DNA from: Azospirillum endophyticum
GTDB taxonomy: Bacteria; Pseudomonadota; Alphaproteobacteria; Azospirillales; Azospirillaceae
Direction: 5' to 3'
Length of the DNA: 64,000 bases
Assembly (NCBI RefSeq): GCF_016595245.1
Contig: NZ_JAENHM010000001.1
Span: 29,417 to 93,416 of the forward strand
Shown here piece after piece: positions 57,201 to 64,000 of this stretch. Position 1 is the stretch's first letter. Each line of letters starts with the position of its first letter. The notes under the pieces are model-generated. The model was given only the letters and a program-made list of their open reading frames with translations, had not been told where the DNA came from and made no database searches. The position numbers and the translations under genes were made by a program.

Positions 57201-60200
57201 ATGGCGGACACCATGTTGAGCGTAGCGACGGACGAAGGCCGTCCCTGGCAGGAGGCGTCGCGCCTGCCGGGCGATAAGCCGCGCGAACGCAAGGTGGTGA
57301 CGGCGATGTTCGTCGACATCGTCCGCTCCTCGGCCATGGTGGCCGGCCGCGATCCGGAGGATGCGGACGACCTGCTCCTCTCCATCCTGAACCGCGTGAC
57401 GGAGGCGGTCCCCCGCTTCGAGGGAACAGTGACCCAGATGCTGGGCGACGGCTTCCTGGCGACCTTCGGCGCTCCCGGCGCCAAGGAGGACCACGCGCTG
57501 CGCGCCTGCCTTGCCGCCCAGGACATCCTCAGCTCCACCCGCGACGAACAGGGACGGCCGATCTTCCACATCCGCATCGGCATCAGTTCGGGCGATGCCG
57601 TCGCTCATGTGATGACCAATGGGCTGTGGACCGACTACCGCGCGGTCGGCGAATGCGTGCATATGGCCGCCAAGCTGCAGCAGCGCGCCGCCTCCGACAC
57701 GGCCCAACTCAGCCGCGACACGCTTGACCTTATTCCGGTCGGCGTGGCGGTGCGCCCGATGGGAAGCTTGCGCCTGTCCGACGAGGTTGAGCCGATACCG
57801 GCTTTCCTGCTCGACGGAGCCCGCGCCGTCCGCCGGACCGCCACCGACCTGCTCTCGGCCACGGACGCCCCTTATGTCGGCCGGGAGCGGGAGGTAGCGG
57901 CCCTGTTCGCCATCACCGCTTCGGTGGAGGCAGGAAACCCGACCCAGCTTCTGCTGCAAGGAGAGGCGGGGATCGGCAAGTCGCGGCTGGTCGGCGAGTT
58001 CCTGCGCGCGCCCCGCAGCCGGCGCTGGACCCTGCTGCAATGGCCGCAGATGCCGATCCGCCGGCTGGCCGATCCAGAAGACCTCGAGGCCGTGGCACTG
58101 AGCTTGGCCGAGCAGGTGGCAGGCTGTGCCTGCGATGAAGGCATAGGCTGGGTCTGCGAAGCCGCCCGCCGGCGGTCCGGCTCGCTGGCAGGCGACGCCG
58201 TTCGCGCGCTGTTCGGCCGGCCCGGGCTGGATCCCCTGTGGGGTGGGCTTGATGCGGCGCAGCGCCTGTCGCTGGCGATCGAAGGTCTGGTGGGGGCGAC
58301 GCTGGAGCTGGCGGCACCGATACCGCCGGACGATGGGCATGGAATGGCCGGCAAGCCGAGCGGCAGCGCCTTGGTCGGCCGACCATTGCTGGTTCTGGTG
58401 GAGGATGCCCATTGGGCACGGCCGGTGATGGTGCGGCTGCTCGACCGGCTGGCGGAAGCGCTGCCGTGGTCGGGCTCTCGCCTCCTGCTGCTCGCCACCC
58501 GCCGCCCGCCCCCGCTTGGACCAGAGTCGCAGGAGCAGGGCTGGAGCGGCCGGCCTGGCGGGCAGCGCATCGATCTGGGAATGCTGTCGCCCGAGCAGGT
58601 GCAGAACTTTCTGGCCCACTGGCTTGGGCCGGACTGGTCGCTGGTGGAACTGAAAGCCCAGGTCGCCACCCGCTGCCAAGGCGTTCCACTCTATCTGGAG
58701 GAGGTCCTGCGGACGCTTGAGGCATCCAATGCCATCGAAGGCACCCCGGGAGCCTACCGCCTGATCGATCCGCTGGTGGTCCACAAACTGCCCCGTACGC
58801 TGCACGCCCTGCTGGCCGAACGCATGGACCTGATGACGCTGGAACGGCGCCGCCTGCTGATGAACGCGGCGGTGATCGGCATCACCTTCGATGTCGGGTT
58901 GCTGCAGGCGCTGACCGGCCTGTCCGTGCCGATCCTGTCCGACTGCCTGGCCTATCTGGAACGCGCCGGCTTCGTGCTGCGCACCCGCCTGCTGCCCAAC
59001 CTGGAATATTCCTTCAAGCATGCGCTGATCCAAGAGGTCGCCTACGCCACCCTGACCAAATCCGACCGCCGGGCGCTGCATACCCGTGTGCTGGAGGCGC
59101 TGCGCCACCGCCGCGACCACGATCTGCCCAACCGCCTGGACTTGCTGGCCCACCATGCCTTCATGGCGGAAAACTGGCCGGCCGCCCACCTGTTCGGTCG
59201 CCGGGCCGGCGTACGGGCGGAACTGCGCTCCCGGCTCGAGGACGCAAGCTGGCACTACCGGAACGCGCTGAAAGCGCTGGACCGGTACCCGGACCGGCCG
59301 CGCAAACCGCTTCAACGGATCGACACCTCCATTGCCCTGTCACGGGCTCGGATGCCGCGCGGCTTCACCGACACCGGCCAGTTGCTGGAGGAAGCTCGGG
59401 ATTTGTCGCTGTCCGTCGGGGATCCGCGACGCTATGCGCGCGCCTCGTCCATGCTTGCCGCCGTGGAGTGGTCGAATGGCAACATAGACCGGGCCGTTCA
59501 GTTCATCCGTGAAGGGCTGAGGGCCAATGACGGGAGCTTTGATCGGAGAACGCAGATCCAGCTTCTTGGGCGGCTGGGCGGCATCCTTGCAGAAAAAGGG
59601 CTCTATCTGGAAGGTTGTAACGTCCTTCGGTCGGCACGCAAGATGCTGCCCGAGAATTGCCTCCATGAGCGGTTCGGGCTCGCCGTCATCGGCAAGGTTG
59701 GAGTCTGTGCCAATCTTGCGAGGAACTGTGCCGAAGTCGGCTTGGAACGTGAAGCGCTCAGCAACGCCATCAATGCAGTCGAATCTGCGGACGCAAGCAA
59801 CCACAATTTCTCCCGGCTATATGCGTACGAGCATATAGGCTGGACTTACCTGCTGTTGGGAGAGCCGAGTAAATCGATCTCTTATCTTGAAACAGCACAT
59901 GACCTTTGTGAATCGACACACTCGAAACTGCATAAGCCATTCTTAATGGGAGCCGTGGCTTACGCCAATGCGCTGACCGGCAGAGTCACCGAAGGCTTGT
60001 CGCTCTTTCAGGAAGCACTGGCGATCGCCGAGCAAGAGCGGGTCAATGCCTACATCAGCCAGGTGCATCTCTGGCTGGCCGAGACGCATCTTTTGACCGG
60101 TGGTCGGGAGCAGGCAATGAAACAGGCGGCGCTTGTCCGGAGACTGGCGTCGTCATCGGGTAGGATCGGCTATCTTGCGAAAGCGGAAGCGCTGGAAGCG

Positions 60201-60383
60201 GAGGTGGCCTTCATCATGAGCAAGGGCGAAGGCCCCAGACGCGCGCTGGGGCTCGCGGAACGAAATGCAAGGCTCCTGTCCCTGGTCCGGGTCGCGGACA
60301 GATGCGCCAAACTGCTGAATGGCAGGGACATCGCGATTGAGAGCCGAGGAACGGATTTCCGCTCGGTTTCATGGCACGGCTAA
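57201..60383 (+). CDS. Class III cyclase domain fused to AAA ATPase and TPR-like repeats
   Basis: A 1060-residue cytosolic signalling protein. The cyclase homology domain spans about 28-185: metal Asp39 (VDIVRSS) and Asp83 (LGDGFLATFG) are kept. The substrate-selecting Lys position reads Gln79-Met80, and the usual VNxAARL reads VHMAAKL, so Asn and Arg are His154 and Lys158. The His variant occurs in other ATPase-linked cyclases, so activity is possible but not assured. A P-loop GEAGIGKS lies at 254-261, then a helical NTPase, and TPR-like repeats from about 690. GGGGGCGGAC precedes the ATG. It may make the cyclic nucleotide sensed by the Crp-type protein at 63235. Confidence 0.85.
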   Translation: MADTMLSVATDEGRPWQEASRLPGDKPRERKVVTAMFVDIVRSSAMVAGRDPEDADDLLLSILNRVTEAVPRFEGTVTQMLGDGFLATFGAPGAKEDHALRACLAAQDILSSTRDEQGRPIFHIRIGISSGDAVAHVMTNGLWTDYRAVGECVHMAAKLQQRAASDTAQLSRDTLDLIPVGVAVRPMGSLRLSDEVEPIPAFLLDGARAVRRTATDLLSATDAPYVGREREVAALFAITASVEAGNPTQLLLQGEAGIGKSRLVGEFLRAPRSRRWTLLQWPQMPIRRLADPEDLEAVALSLAEQVAGCACDEGIGWVCEAARRRSGSLAGDAVRALFGRPGLDPLWGGLDAAQRLSLAIEGLVGATLELAAPIPPDDGHGMAGKPSGSALVGRPLLVLVEDAHWARPVMVRLLDRLAEALPWSGSRLLLLATRRPPPLGPESQEQGWSGRPGGQRIDLGMLSPEQVQNFLAHWLGPDWSLVELKAQVATRCQGVPLYLEEVLRTLEASNAIEGTPGAYRLIDPLVVHKLPRTLHALLAERMDLMTLERRRLLMNAAVIGITFDVGLLQALTGLSVPILSDCLAYLERAGFVLRTRLLPNLEYSFKHALIQEVAYATLTKSDRRALHTRVLEALRHRRDHDLPNRLDLLAHHAFMAENWPAAHLFGRRAGVRAELRSRLEDASWHYRNALKALDRYPDRPRKPLQRIDTSIALSRARMPRGFTDTGQLLEEARDLSLSVGDPRRYARASSMLAAVEWSNGNIDRAVQFIREGLRANDGSFDRRTQIQLLGRLGGILAEKGLYLEGCNVLRSARKMLPENCLHERFGLAVIGKVGVCANLARNCAEVGLEREALSNAINAVESADASNHNFSRLYAYEHIGWTYLLLGEPSKSISYLETAHDLCESTHSKLHKPFLMGAVAYANALTGRVTEGLSLFQEALAIAEQERVNAYISQVHLWLAETHLLTGGREQAMKQAALVRRLASSSGRIGYLAKAEALEAEVAFIMSKGEGPRRALGLAERNARLLSLVRVADRCAKLLNGRDIAIESRGTDFRSVSWHG

Positions 60384-60670
60384 CGCGTCCCGGCCTGCCT
60401 GAAGTAATCCAGAACATAACTGCGGATGGCACTCGTCAACGGCATCGTGGCCGGTCGAGAGCTATCGACTTCTTGGCAGAGGTCGGGGACAAGCCGCTTC
60501 TGCTTCTTCGCAATCTCGTCCAGTCCACTCCAGATCGCGTTTTCCAGGCGCAACTTCGCATGCCGATCCGTGAGCGGAATGGTCCGGGAAACCACCGTCG
60601 GCCACACCATGAGGCTGCGCAGATCGGTACCGCACTCCACATCCGATAGGGATTTTCTTTGAAATTGCAT
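60380..60670 (-). CDS. Ribbon-helix-helix domain protein
   Basis: A 96-residue protein. The C-terminal half (KLRLENAIWSGLDEIAKKQK, then SAIRSYVLDYFRQAG) has the length and pattern of the RHH_4 family, small DNA-binding or adaptor-like proteins. The start at 60670 follows GGGAGCGG. It is convergent with the cyclase gene (stops overlap in CTAA at 60380-60383) and diverges from the peptide gene at 60819, sharing the control region with the CRP-type site. It may regulate this locus. Confidence 0.6.
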   Translation of the reverse strand: MQFQRKSLSDVECGTDLRSLMVWPTVVSRTIPLTDRHAKLRLENAIWSGLDEIAKKQKRLVPDLCQEVDSSRPATMPLTSAIRSYVLDYFRQAGTR

Positions 60671-60739
60671 TGGCCGCTCCCGGTGCCGGACGGGGTGAGA
60701 TCGTCGGCCAGGAACCCTACGTCGCCCCCGCTGCAAGCA

Positions 60740-60757
60740 CTGTGAAGTTCTTCACAG
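60740..60757. promoter_or_regulatory. CRP-type operator upstream of the peptide gene
   Basis: CTGTGAAGTTCTTCACAG is a perfect palindrome containing TGTGA-N6-TCACA, the full CRP consensus. It lies 61 bases upstream of the peptide ATG and 69 from the divergent RHH gene. The Crp/Fnr protein encoded at 63235 is the obvious candidate binder. No clear -10 could be placed, so activation versus repression is open. Confidence 0.8.
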
Positions 60758-60818
60758 CGGAATGCCCCTTCGCATGTGAAGAGTTTTCCTGTCAGCCACA
60801 CACTTGAAGGACATTCTT

Positions 60819-61016
60819 ATGAACATGTCGATTTCCCAGGCTTCGATGATCCGTGGCGCCGATGGCCGGCTTTATTCGGTGACCGCCCACGGCGTTTCGG
60901 AAGTCGCCGACACCGCCATCGCGACCGCCCGCACCCATGTCCGTTCGGGCGACCGCGCCGGTTTCGAAACCGCGGACCATGAAGCTGCCCGTACCATGAT
61001 TGCCCCGGGCGCCTGA
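60819..61016 (+). CDS. 65-residue peptide, candidate precursor/substrate of the YcaO-TfuA pair
   Basis: A small acidic/polar peptide starting at the ATG at 60819 with GAAGGA eight bases upstream. It has no signal peptide, no Cys, Lys or Trp, and ends DHEAARTMIAPGA. I recognise no family. It lies directly ahead of ycaO and tfuA genes, on the same strand, behind a CRP-type operator, and is followed by a long hairpin. This is the position and size of a RiPP precursor. Thioamidation would not need Cys, so its absence does not rule that out. A conserved non-substrate helper protein is the alternative. Confidence 0.6.
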   Translation: MNMSISQASMIRGADGRLYSVTAHGVSEVADTAIATARTHVRSGDRAGFETADHEAARTMIAPGA

Positions 61017-61022
61017 TCTGGC

Positions 61023-61096
61023 TCCCGGTTCCGGTTCTGCGGACCGTGGCCACCAGCGCCGACGCGTGCTGACCGGCCACGGACCCGGGAACGGGA
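61023..61096 (+). promoter_or_regulatory. Long imperfect hairpin between peptide gene and ycaO
   Basis: Inner stem CCGTGGCC / GGCCACGG (61044-61051 and 61075-61082) and outer arms TCCCGGTTCC / GGGAACGGGA (61023-61032 and 61087-61096, near pairing). It has no U-tract, so it may slow or partly stop transcription or stabilise the short mRNA. That would favour peptide over enzyme production, as in many precursor-enzyme operons. Confidence 0.55.
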
Positions 61097-61136
61097 ACAT
61101 GCTCCTTCGATTCTCCTCGGCCACGGATAAGCCGCG

Positions 61137-62408
61137 ATGCCCTTCGATCTGCTCGATGTCAGAGCCTCCATTTCGGATGCGGTGAAGGCCCATACGGTCG
61201 GTACCCACCGGGTCATGGCGCCCGAACAGACCTTGGCACGGGTGGCCCCCTTCCTGCCGATCATGGGGATCACCCGGGTCGCCAACGTCACCGGGCTGGA
61301 TGGCGTCGGTATTCCGGTGGTGATGGTGACGCGGCCGAACTCGCGCTCCATCTCGGTGTCGCAGGGTAAGGGGGTGACACTCGCCGCCGCCAAAGCGTCG
61401 GGAGTCATGGAGTCGATCGAGAGCTACCACGCCGAGCGCATCACCCTGCCGCTGAAGTTCGCCAGCTTCGAGGAACTGCGGTGGAGCCACCCGGTGGTGG
61501 ACGTCGACCGCCTGCCCCGGCTGTCGACCGGCAACTTCAATCCCAACAGCCCCATCCTGTGGATAGAGGGGGAGGATCTGCTGAACGGCTGCCCGAAATG
61601 GGTTCCCTTCGAAATGGTTCACCTGAATTTCACCGTGCCGATGGCGCCTGGTCAAGGCGCCTTCCTGGCCGGCTCCAACGGTCTGGCATCCGGCAACCAC
61701 AAGGTGGAAGCGATCAGCCACGCCGTCACCGAACTGGTGGAGCGCGATGCGACCACCTTGTGGCGCCTGCAGAATGCCACGACCCAGGCGGCGACGCGGA
61801 TCGACCTGGACAGCGTCGATGATCCGGTCTGCCGCTCGCTGATCGACCGGTTCGACGCCGCCGGCGTCGCCGTCGGCGTGTGGGAAACCACCAGCGATGT
61901 CGGCCTGCCCGCCTTCCTCTGCCGCATTGCCGAGCATGAGGAGTTGCCCCAGCATTCCATCCGCCCGGCCACCGGCATGGGCTGCCATGTGGCGCGCGAG
62001 ATCGCCCTGTCCCGTGCCCTGACCGAGGCGGCGCAGAGCCGCCTGACCTTCATCGCCGGCGCCCGCGACGACATGCCCCGCACCGAATATGAACGGCATC
62101 TTGACCCGGCCCATCATGCCCGCTGGAAGGCCATGATCGTCAACGGCGCCGGCCACCGGGCCTTCCGCGACTGCCCGACCAGCGCCGCCCCTACCATCGA
62201 AGCTGACCTCGCCCACCAGCTCGATCGGCTGCGGGCCGTCGGCATCAAGGAAGCGGTGGCCGTCAACCTGACCAAGGCCGAATTCGGCATTCCCGTCATA
62301 CGCGTCGTCGTACCGGGGCTGGAGGGTGCCGATGACTCCCCCGATTATCTGCTGGGCGAACGCGGCCTCCGCGTGCTCGACGCCCAAGCCATGGAGAAGG
62401 CGGCATGA
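61137..62408 (+). CDS. YcaO-domain ATP-dependent peptide-backbone-modifying enzyme (TfuA-linked type)
   Basis: YcaO enzymes phosphorylate a peptide-bond oxygen to allow cyclodehydration or, with TfuA, thioamide formation. This 423-residue protein has the ATP-site motifs SGVMESIESYHAER (89-101), HAVTELVERDATTLW (195-209) and REIALSRALTEAAQSR (287-302), plus NGLASGNHKVEA. It lacks the Pro-rich C-terminus of azole-forming YcaO proteins. Its stop overlaps the TfuA start (ATGA), so the two are made together. The substrate is unknown; the peptide at 60819 is the candidate. Confidence 0.9.
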   Translation: MPFDLLDVRASISDAVKAHTVGTHRVMAPEQTLARVAPFLPIMGITRVANVTGLDGVGIPVVMVTRPNSRSISVSQGKGVTLAAAKASGVMESIESYHAERITLPLKFASFEELRWSHPVVDVDRLPRLSTGNFNPNSPILWIEGEDLLNGCPKWVPFEMVHLNFTVPMAPGQGAFLAGSNGLASGNHKVEAISHAVTELVERDATTLWRLQNATTQAATRIDLDSVDDPVCRSLIDRFDAAGVAVGVWETTSDVGLPAFLCRIAEHEELPQHSIRPATGMGCHVAREIALSRALTEAAQSRLTFIAGARDDMPRTEYERHLDPAHHARWKAMIVNGAGHRAFRDCPTSAAPTIEADLAHQLDRLRAVGIKEAVAVNLTKAEFGIPVIRVVVPGLEGADDSPDYLLGERGLRVLDAQAMEKAA

Positions 62409-63157
62409 GCGGCGTCTATGTTTTCCTCGGCCCTACCCTGCCACGCGAGGACGCGGCGCTGGAGTTGGATGCCACCTATCTGCCGCCGGTCTCCCAGGGC
62501 GATGTTCTGCGGCTGTGCGCCGAAAAGCCGGATGCGATCGGCATCATCGACGGCTTCTTCGAAAGCGTGCCGTCGGTCTGGCACAAGGAAATCCTCTACG
62601 CCATCCACGCCGGCATTCCGGTGTTCGGCGCCTCCAGCATGGGGGCTCTGCGCGCGGCGGAATTGTATCCCTTCGGCATGATCGGTGTAGGCGCCATCTT
62701 CGAGGCATTCCGCGACGGCCGGCTGGAAGATGACGACGAGGTGGCGGTGATCCACGGCCCCGCCGAATTGGGCTACACCGCCCTGTCGGAGGCAATGGTG
62801 AACATCCGCCGCACGCTGTCCGACGCCATGGCGGACCGCATTCTGACGGCCGAGACGGCCCTGCGCGTGGAGTCGATCGCCAAGGAACTTCCCTACCGCG
62901 AACGCGGCTATGGCCGGATGCTGCGGTTGGGTGAAGACATTGGCCTGCCGACAGCCGAACTGGCGGCTTTCCGCCGCTGGCTGCCGCAGGGACGTTTCGA
63001 CCAGAAGCGCGAGGATGCCAAGGCGATGCTGCGCAGCATGGCCCGTCGGCTGGGTCGACGGACGAGCGACGAAACGGCACCGGAAGCCCGTTTCCATTTC
63101 GAGCGCACCGTTTTGTGGGAACGAGCCCTGCGCGACGCAGCGCCGCTCGCGATGTAA
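62405..63157 (+). CDS. TfuA-like partner protein
   Basis: A 250-residue protein with the TfuA core YVFLGPTLPREDA, ATYLPPVSQGDVLRL, IGIIDGFFESVPSVWHKEIL, GIPVFGASSMGALRAAELYP and GMIGVGAIFEAFRDGRLEDD. In archaea TfuA works with YcaO to thioamidate a glycine of methyl-CoM reductase, and in rhizobia it is needed for trifolitoxin; it is thought to handle sulfur delivery. It is translationally coupled to ycaO. A basic C-terminal extension of about 60 residues is of unknown role. Confidence 0.9.
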   Translation: MSGVYVFLGPTLPREDAALELDATYLPPVSQGDVLRLCAEKPDAIGIIDGFFESVPSVWHKEILYAIHAGIPVFGASSMGALRAAELYPFGMIGVGAIFEAFRDGRLEDDDEVAVIHGPAELGYTALSEAMVNIRRTLSDAMADRILTAETALRVESIAKELPYRERGYGRMLRLGEDIGLPTAELAAFRRWLPQGRFDQKREDAKAMLRSMARRLGRRTSDETAPEARFHFERTVLWERALRDAAPLAM

Positions 63158-63234
63158 GAGCGTTTTGGCTAGACTGATCGCGCCGGGGTGGCGATTCCCG
63201 CCTTCCCGGCGCGAAACTGTGTCTGGAAGAACGG

Positions 63235-63945
63235 ATGAACGCGCCGATAGATGTCGGGACGGTGTTGAGGCGCAACCGGCTGCTGGGGGAACTCGACGCC
63301 GAGCAGATGATGGAAATGCTGGCGCTGGGCCGCATCGTCCGCTTCGATGCCGACCAGATCATCTTCGACAAAGGCGACCCCGGCGATAGTCTCTTCGCGG
63401 TGCTGAAGGGCCAAATCGCCATCCGCACCTCCTCGGTGGACGGCAAGACCATGCTGCTGAACATCCTGGAGGCCGGCGATGTCCTGGGCGAGATCGGGCT
63501 GATCGACGGCCGGGAACGCACAGCCGCCGCAATAGCCCTGCGGCCGGTCGAGCTTTACCGCATCGATCGCGGAGACTTCATTCCCTTCCTTGAACGCCAT
63601 CCGCGCCTGTGCACCCGGATGATGGTCGTACTGTGCGACCGGTTGCGGTGGGTATCGGAGAACATCGAAGACGCCGTCTTCCACGACGTCCCCCGCCGGC
63701 TTGCCCGCAGGCTGCTGCTGCTGTCGGACAGTTATGGGCAGCAGACAGCGGCTGGCTTGCGGTTGACCCTGCCGCTGTCGCAGGAAGCCCTTGCCAACAT
63801 GCTGGGTGTCACGCGCGAAATGGTCAACAAATGCCTCGGCGCCCTGCGCAAGACCGGCGCAGTGACATATGCCAAAGGCTTTATCGTCATCAATGATCTG
63901 GCCCTGCTCAAGGATATGGCCGGTAATCCCGAACGGACTCCCTAG
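63235..63945 (+). CDS. Crp/Fnr-family transcription regulator with cyclic-nucleotide-binding signature
   Basis: A 236-residue regulator. The N-terminal cNMP domain keeps the phosphate-binding cassette GEIGLIDGRERTA (85-97), with the Arg-Thr that holds the cyclic phosphate in Crp-type proteins. No Fnr-type Cys cluster is seen. The C-terminal helix-turn-helix is LSQEALANMLGVTREMVNKCL; TRE in the recognition helix matches Crp, with Lys in place of the third contact Arg. It closes the ycaO-tfuA group after a 77-base gap and probably binds the operator at 60740. Confidence 0.88.
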   Translation: MNAPIDVGTVLRRNRLLGELDAEQMMEMLALGRIVRFDADQIIFDKGDPGDSLFAVLKGQIAIRTSSVDGKTMLLNILEAGDVLGEIGLIDGRERTAAAIALRPVELYRIDRGDFIPFLERHPRLCTRMMVVLCDRLRWVSENIEDAVFHDVPRRLARRLLLLSDSYGQQTAAGLRLTLPLSQEALANMLGVTREMVNKCLGALRKTGAVTYAKGFIVINDLALLKDMAGNPERTP

Positions 63946-64000
63946 AGGCTGTTAGGGACTTGTAGGATGGCGACAGCTTTTCCGAGCATGAGACAGGCGA

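Noticed and set aside
60804..61016. Longer start (TTG at 60804) for the 65-residue peptide
   Set aside because: GAAGGA is well placed for the ATG at 60819 and lies inside the longer reading.

Overview
The window is high-GC DNA from a proteobacterium, most likely an alphaproteobacterium close to Azospirillum or other Rhodospirillales. The pointers are an AapJQMP amino-acid importer, a HisKA_2-type histidine kinase, a complete beta-ketoadipate (pca) operon with a neighbouring Liv-type ABC importer, a gluconate TRAP system and a family of GC-rich palindromic repeats between genes. The taxon is inferred from gene content only. No rRNA, tRNA, CRISPR array or insertion sequence was recognised.

Layout. 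1-3139: truncated MFS exporter, a small HTH protein and a membrane histidine kinase, all on the minus strand. 3435-12348: aapJQMP, an orphan OmpR-type regulator, a PAS-containing chemoreceptor-like protein and a second AapJ-like binding protein. 12515-17220: a branched-chain-type ABC importer on the minus strand, divergent from 17561-24629, which is pcaIJFDCBHG (protocatechuate to succinyl-CoA plus acetyl-CoA). 24722-28402: gluconokinase plus TRAP transporter genes, divergent from a LacI-family regulator at 28795; two LacI-type operators lie between them. 29980-38547: AMP/thymidine phosphorylase, beta-CASP nuclease and a YhiI-RbbA-YhhJ ABC exporter. Repeat elements have entered the coding sequence here.

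38570-42204 is a clearly AT-richer island with a two-gene unit (HEPN-like protein plus a large KGGxGR-type NTPase), a defence-system candidate. 42317-46169 carries phosphomannomutase/phosphoglucomutase, UDP-glucose dehydrogenase and GalU, which make sugar nucleotides. 46561-54902 holds a pseudouridine synthase, GNAT proteins (one broken), an O-antigen ligase-like protein, a heptosyltransferase-like protein, a GT39-like membrane protein, a DUF2934 protein, a four-helix copper-binding protein and a fused marR/emrB remnant. ilvD and its terminator follow (55097-57067).

57201-63945 is the most unusual stretch. It has a class III cyclase/ATPase/TPR protein, a ribbon-helix-helix protein, a 65-residue peptide gene, a YcaO protein, a TfuA protein translationally coupled to it, and a Crp/Fnr regulator that keeps a cyclic-nucleotide-binding signature. 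A perfect CRP-type operator sits in front of the peptide gene. Together these look like a cyclic-nucleotide-controlled peptide- or protein-modification (RiPP-like) system. The product is unknown and the modification, possibly thioamidation, is inferred from the enzyme pair.
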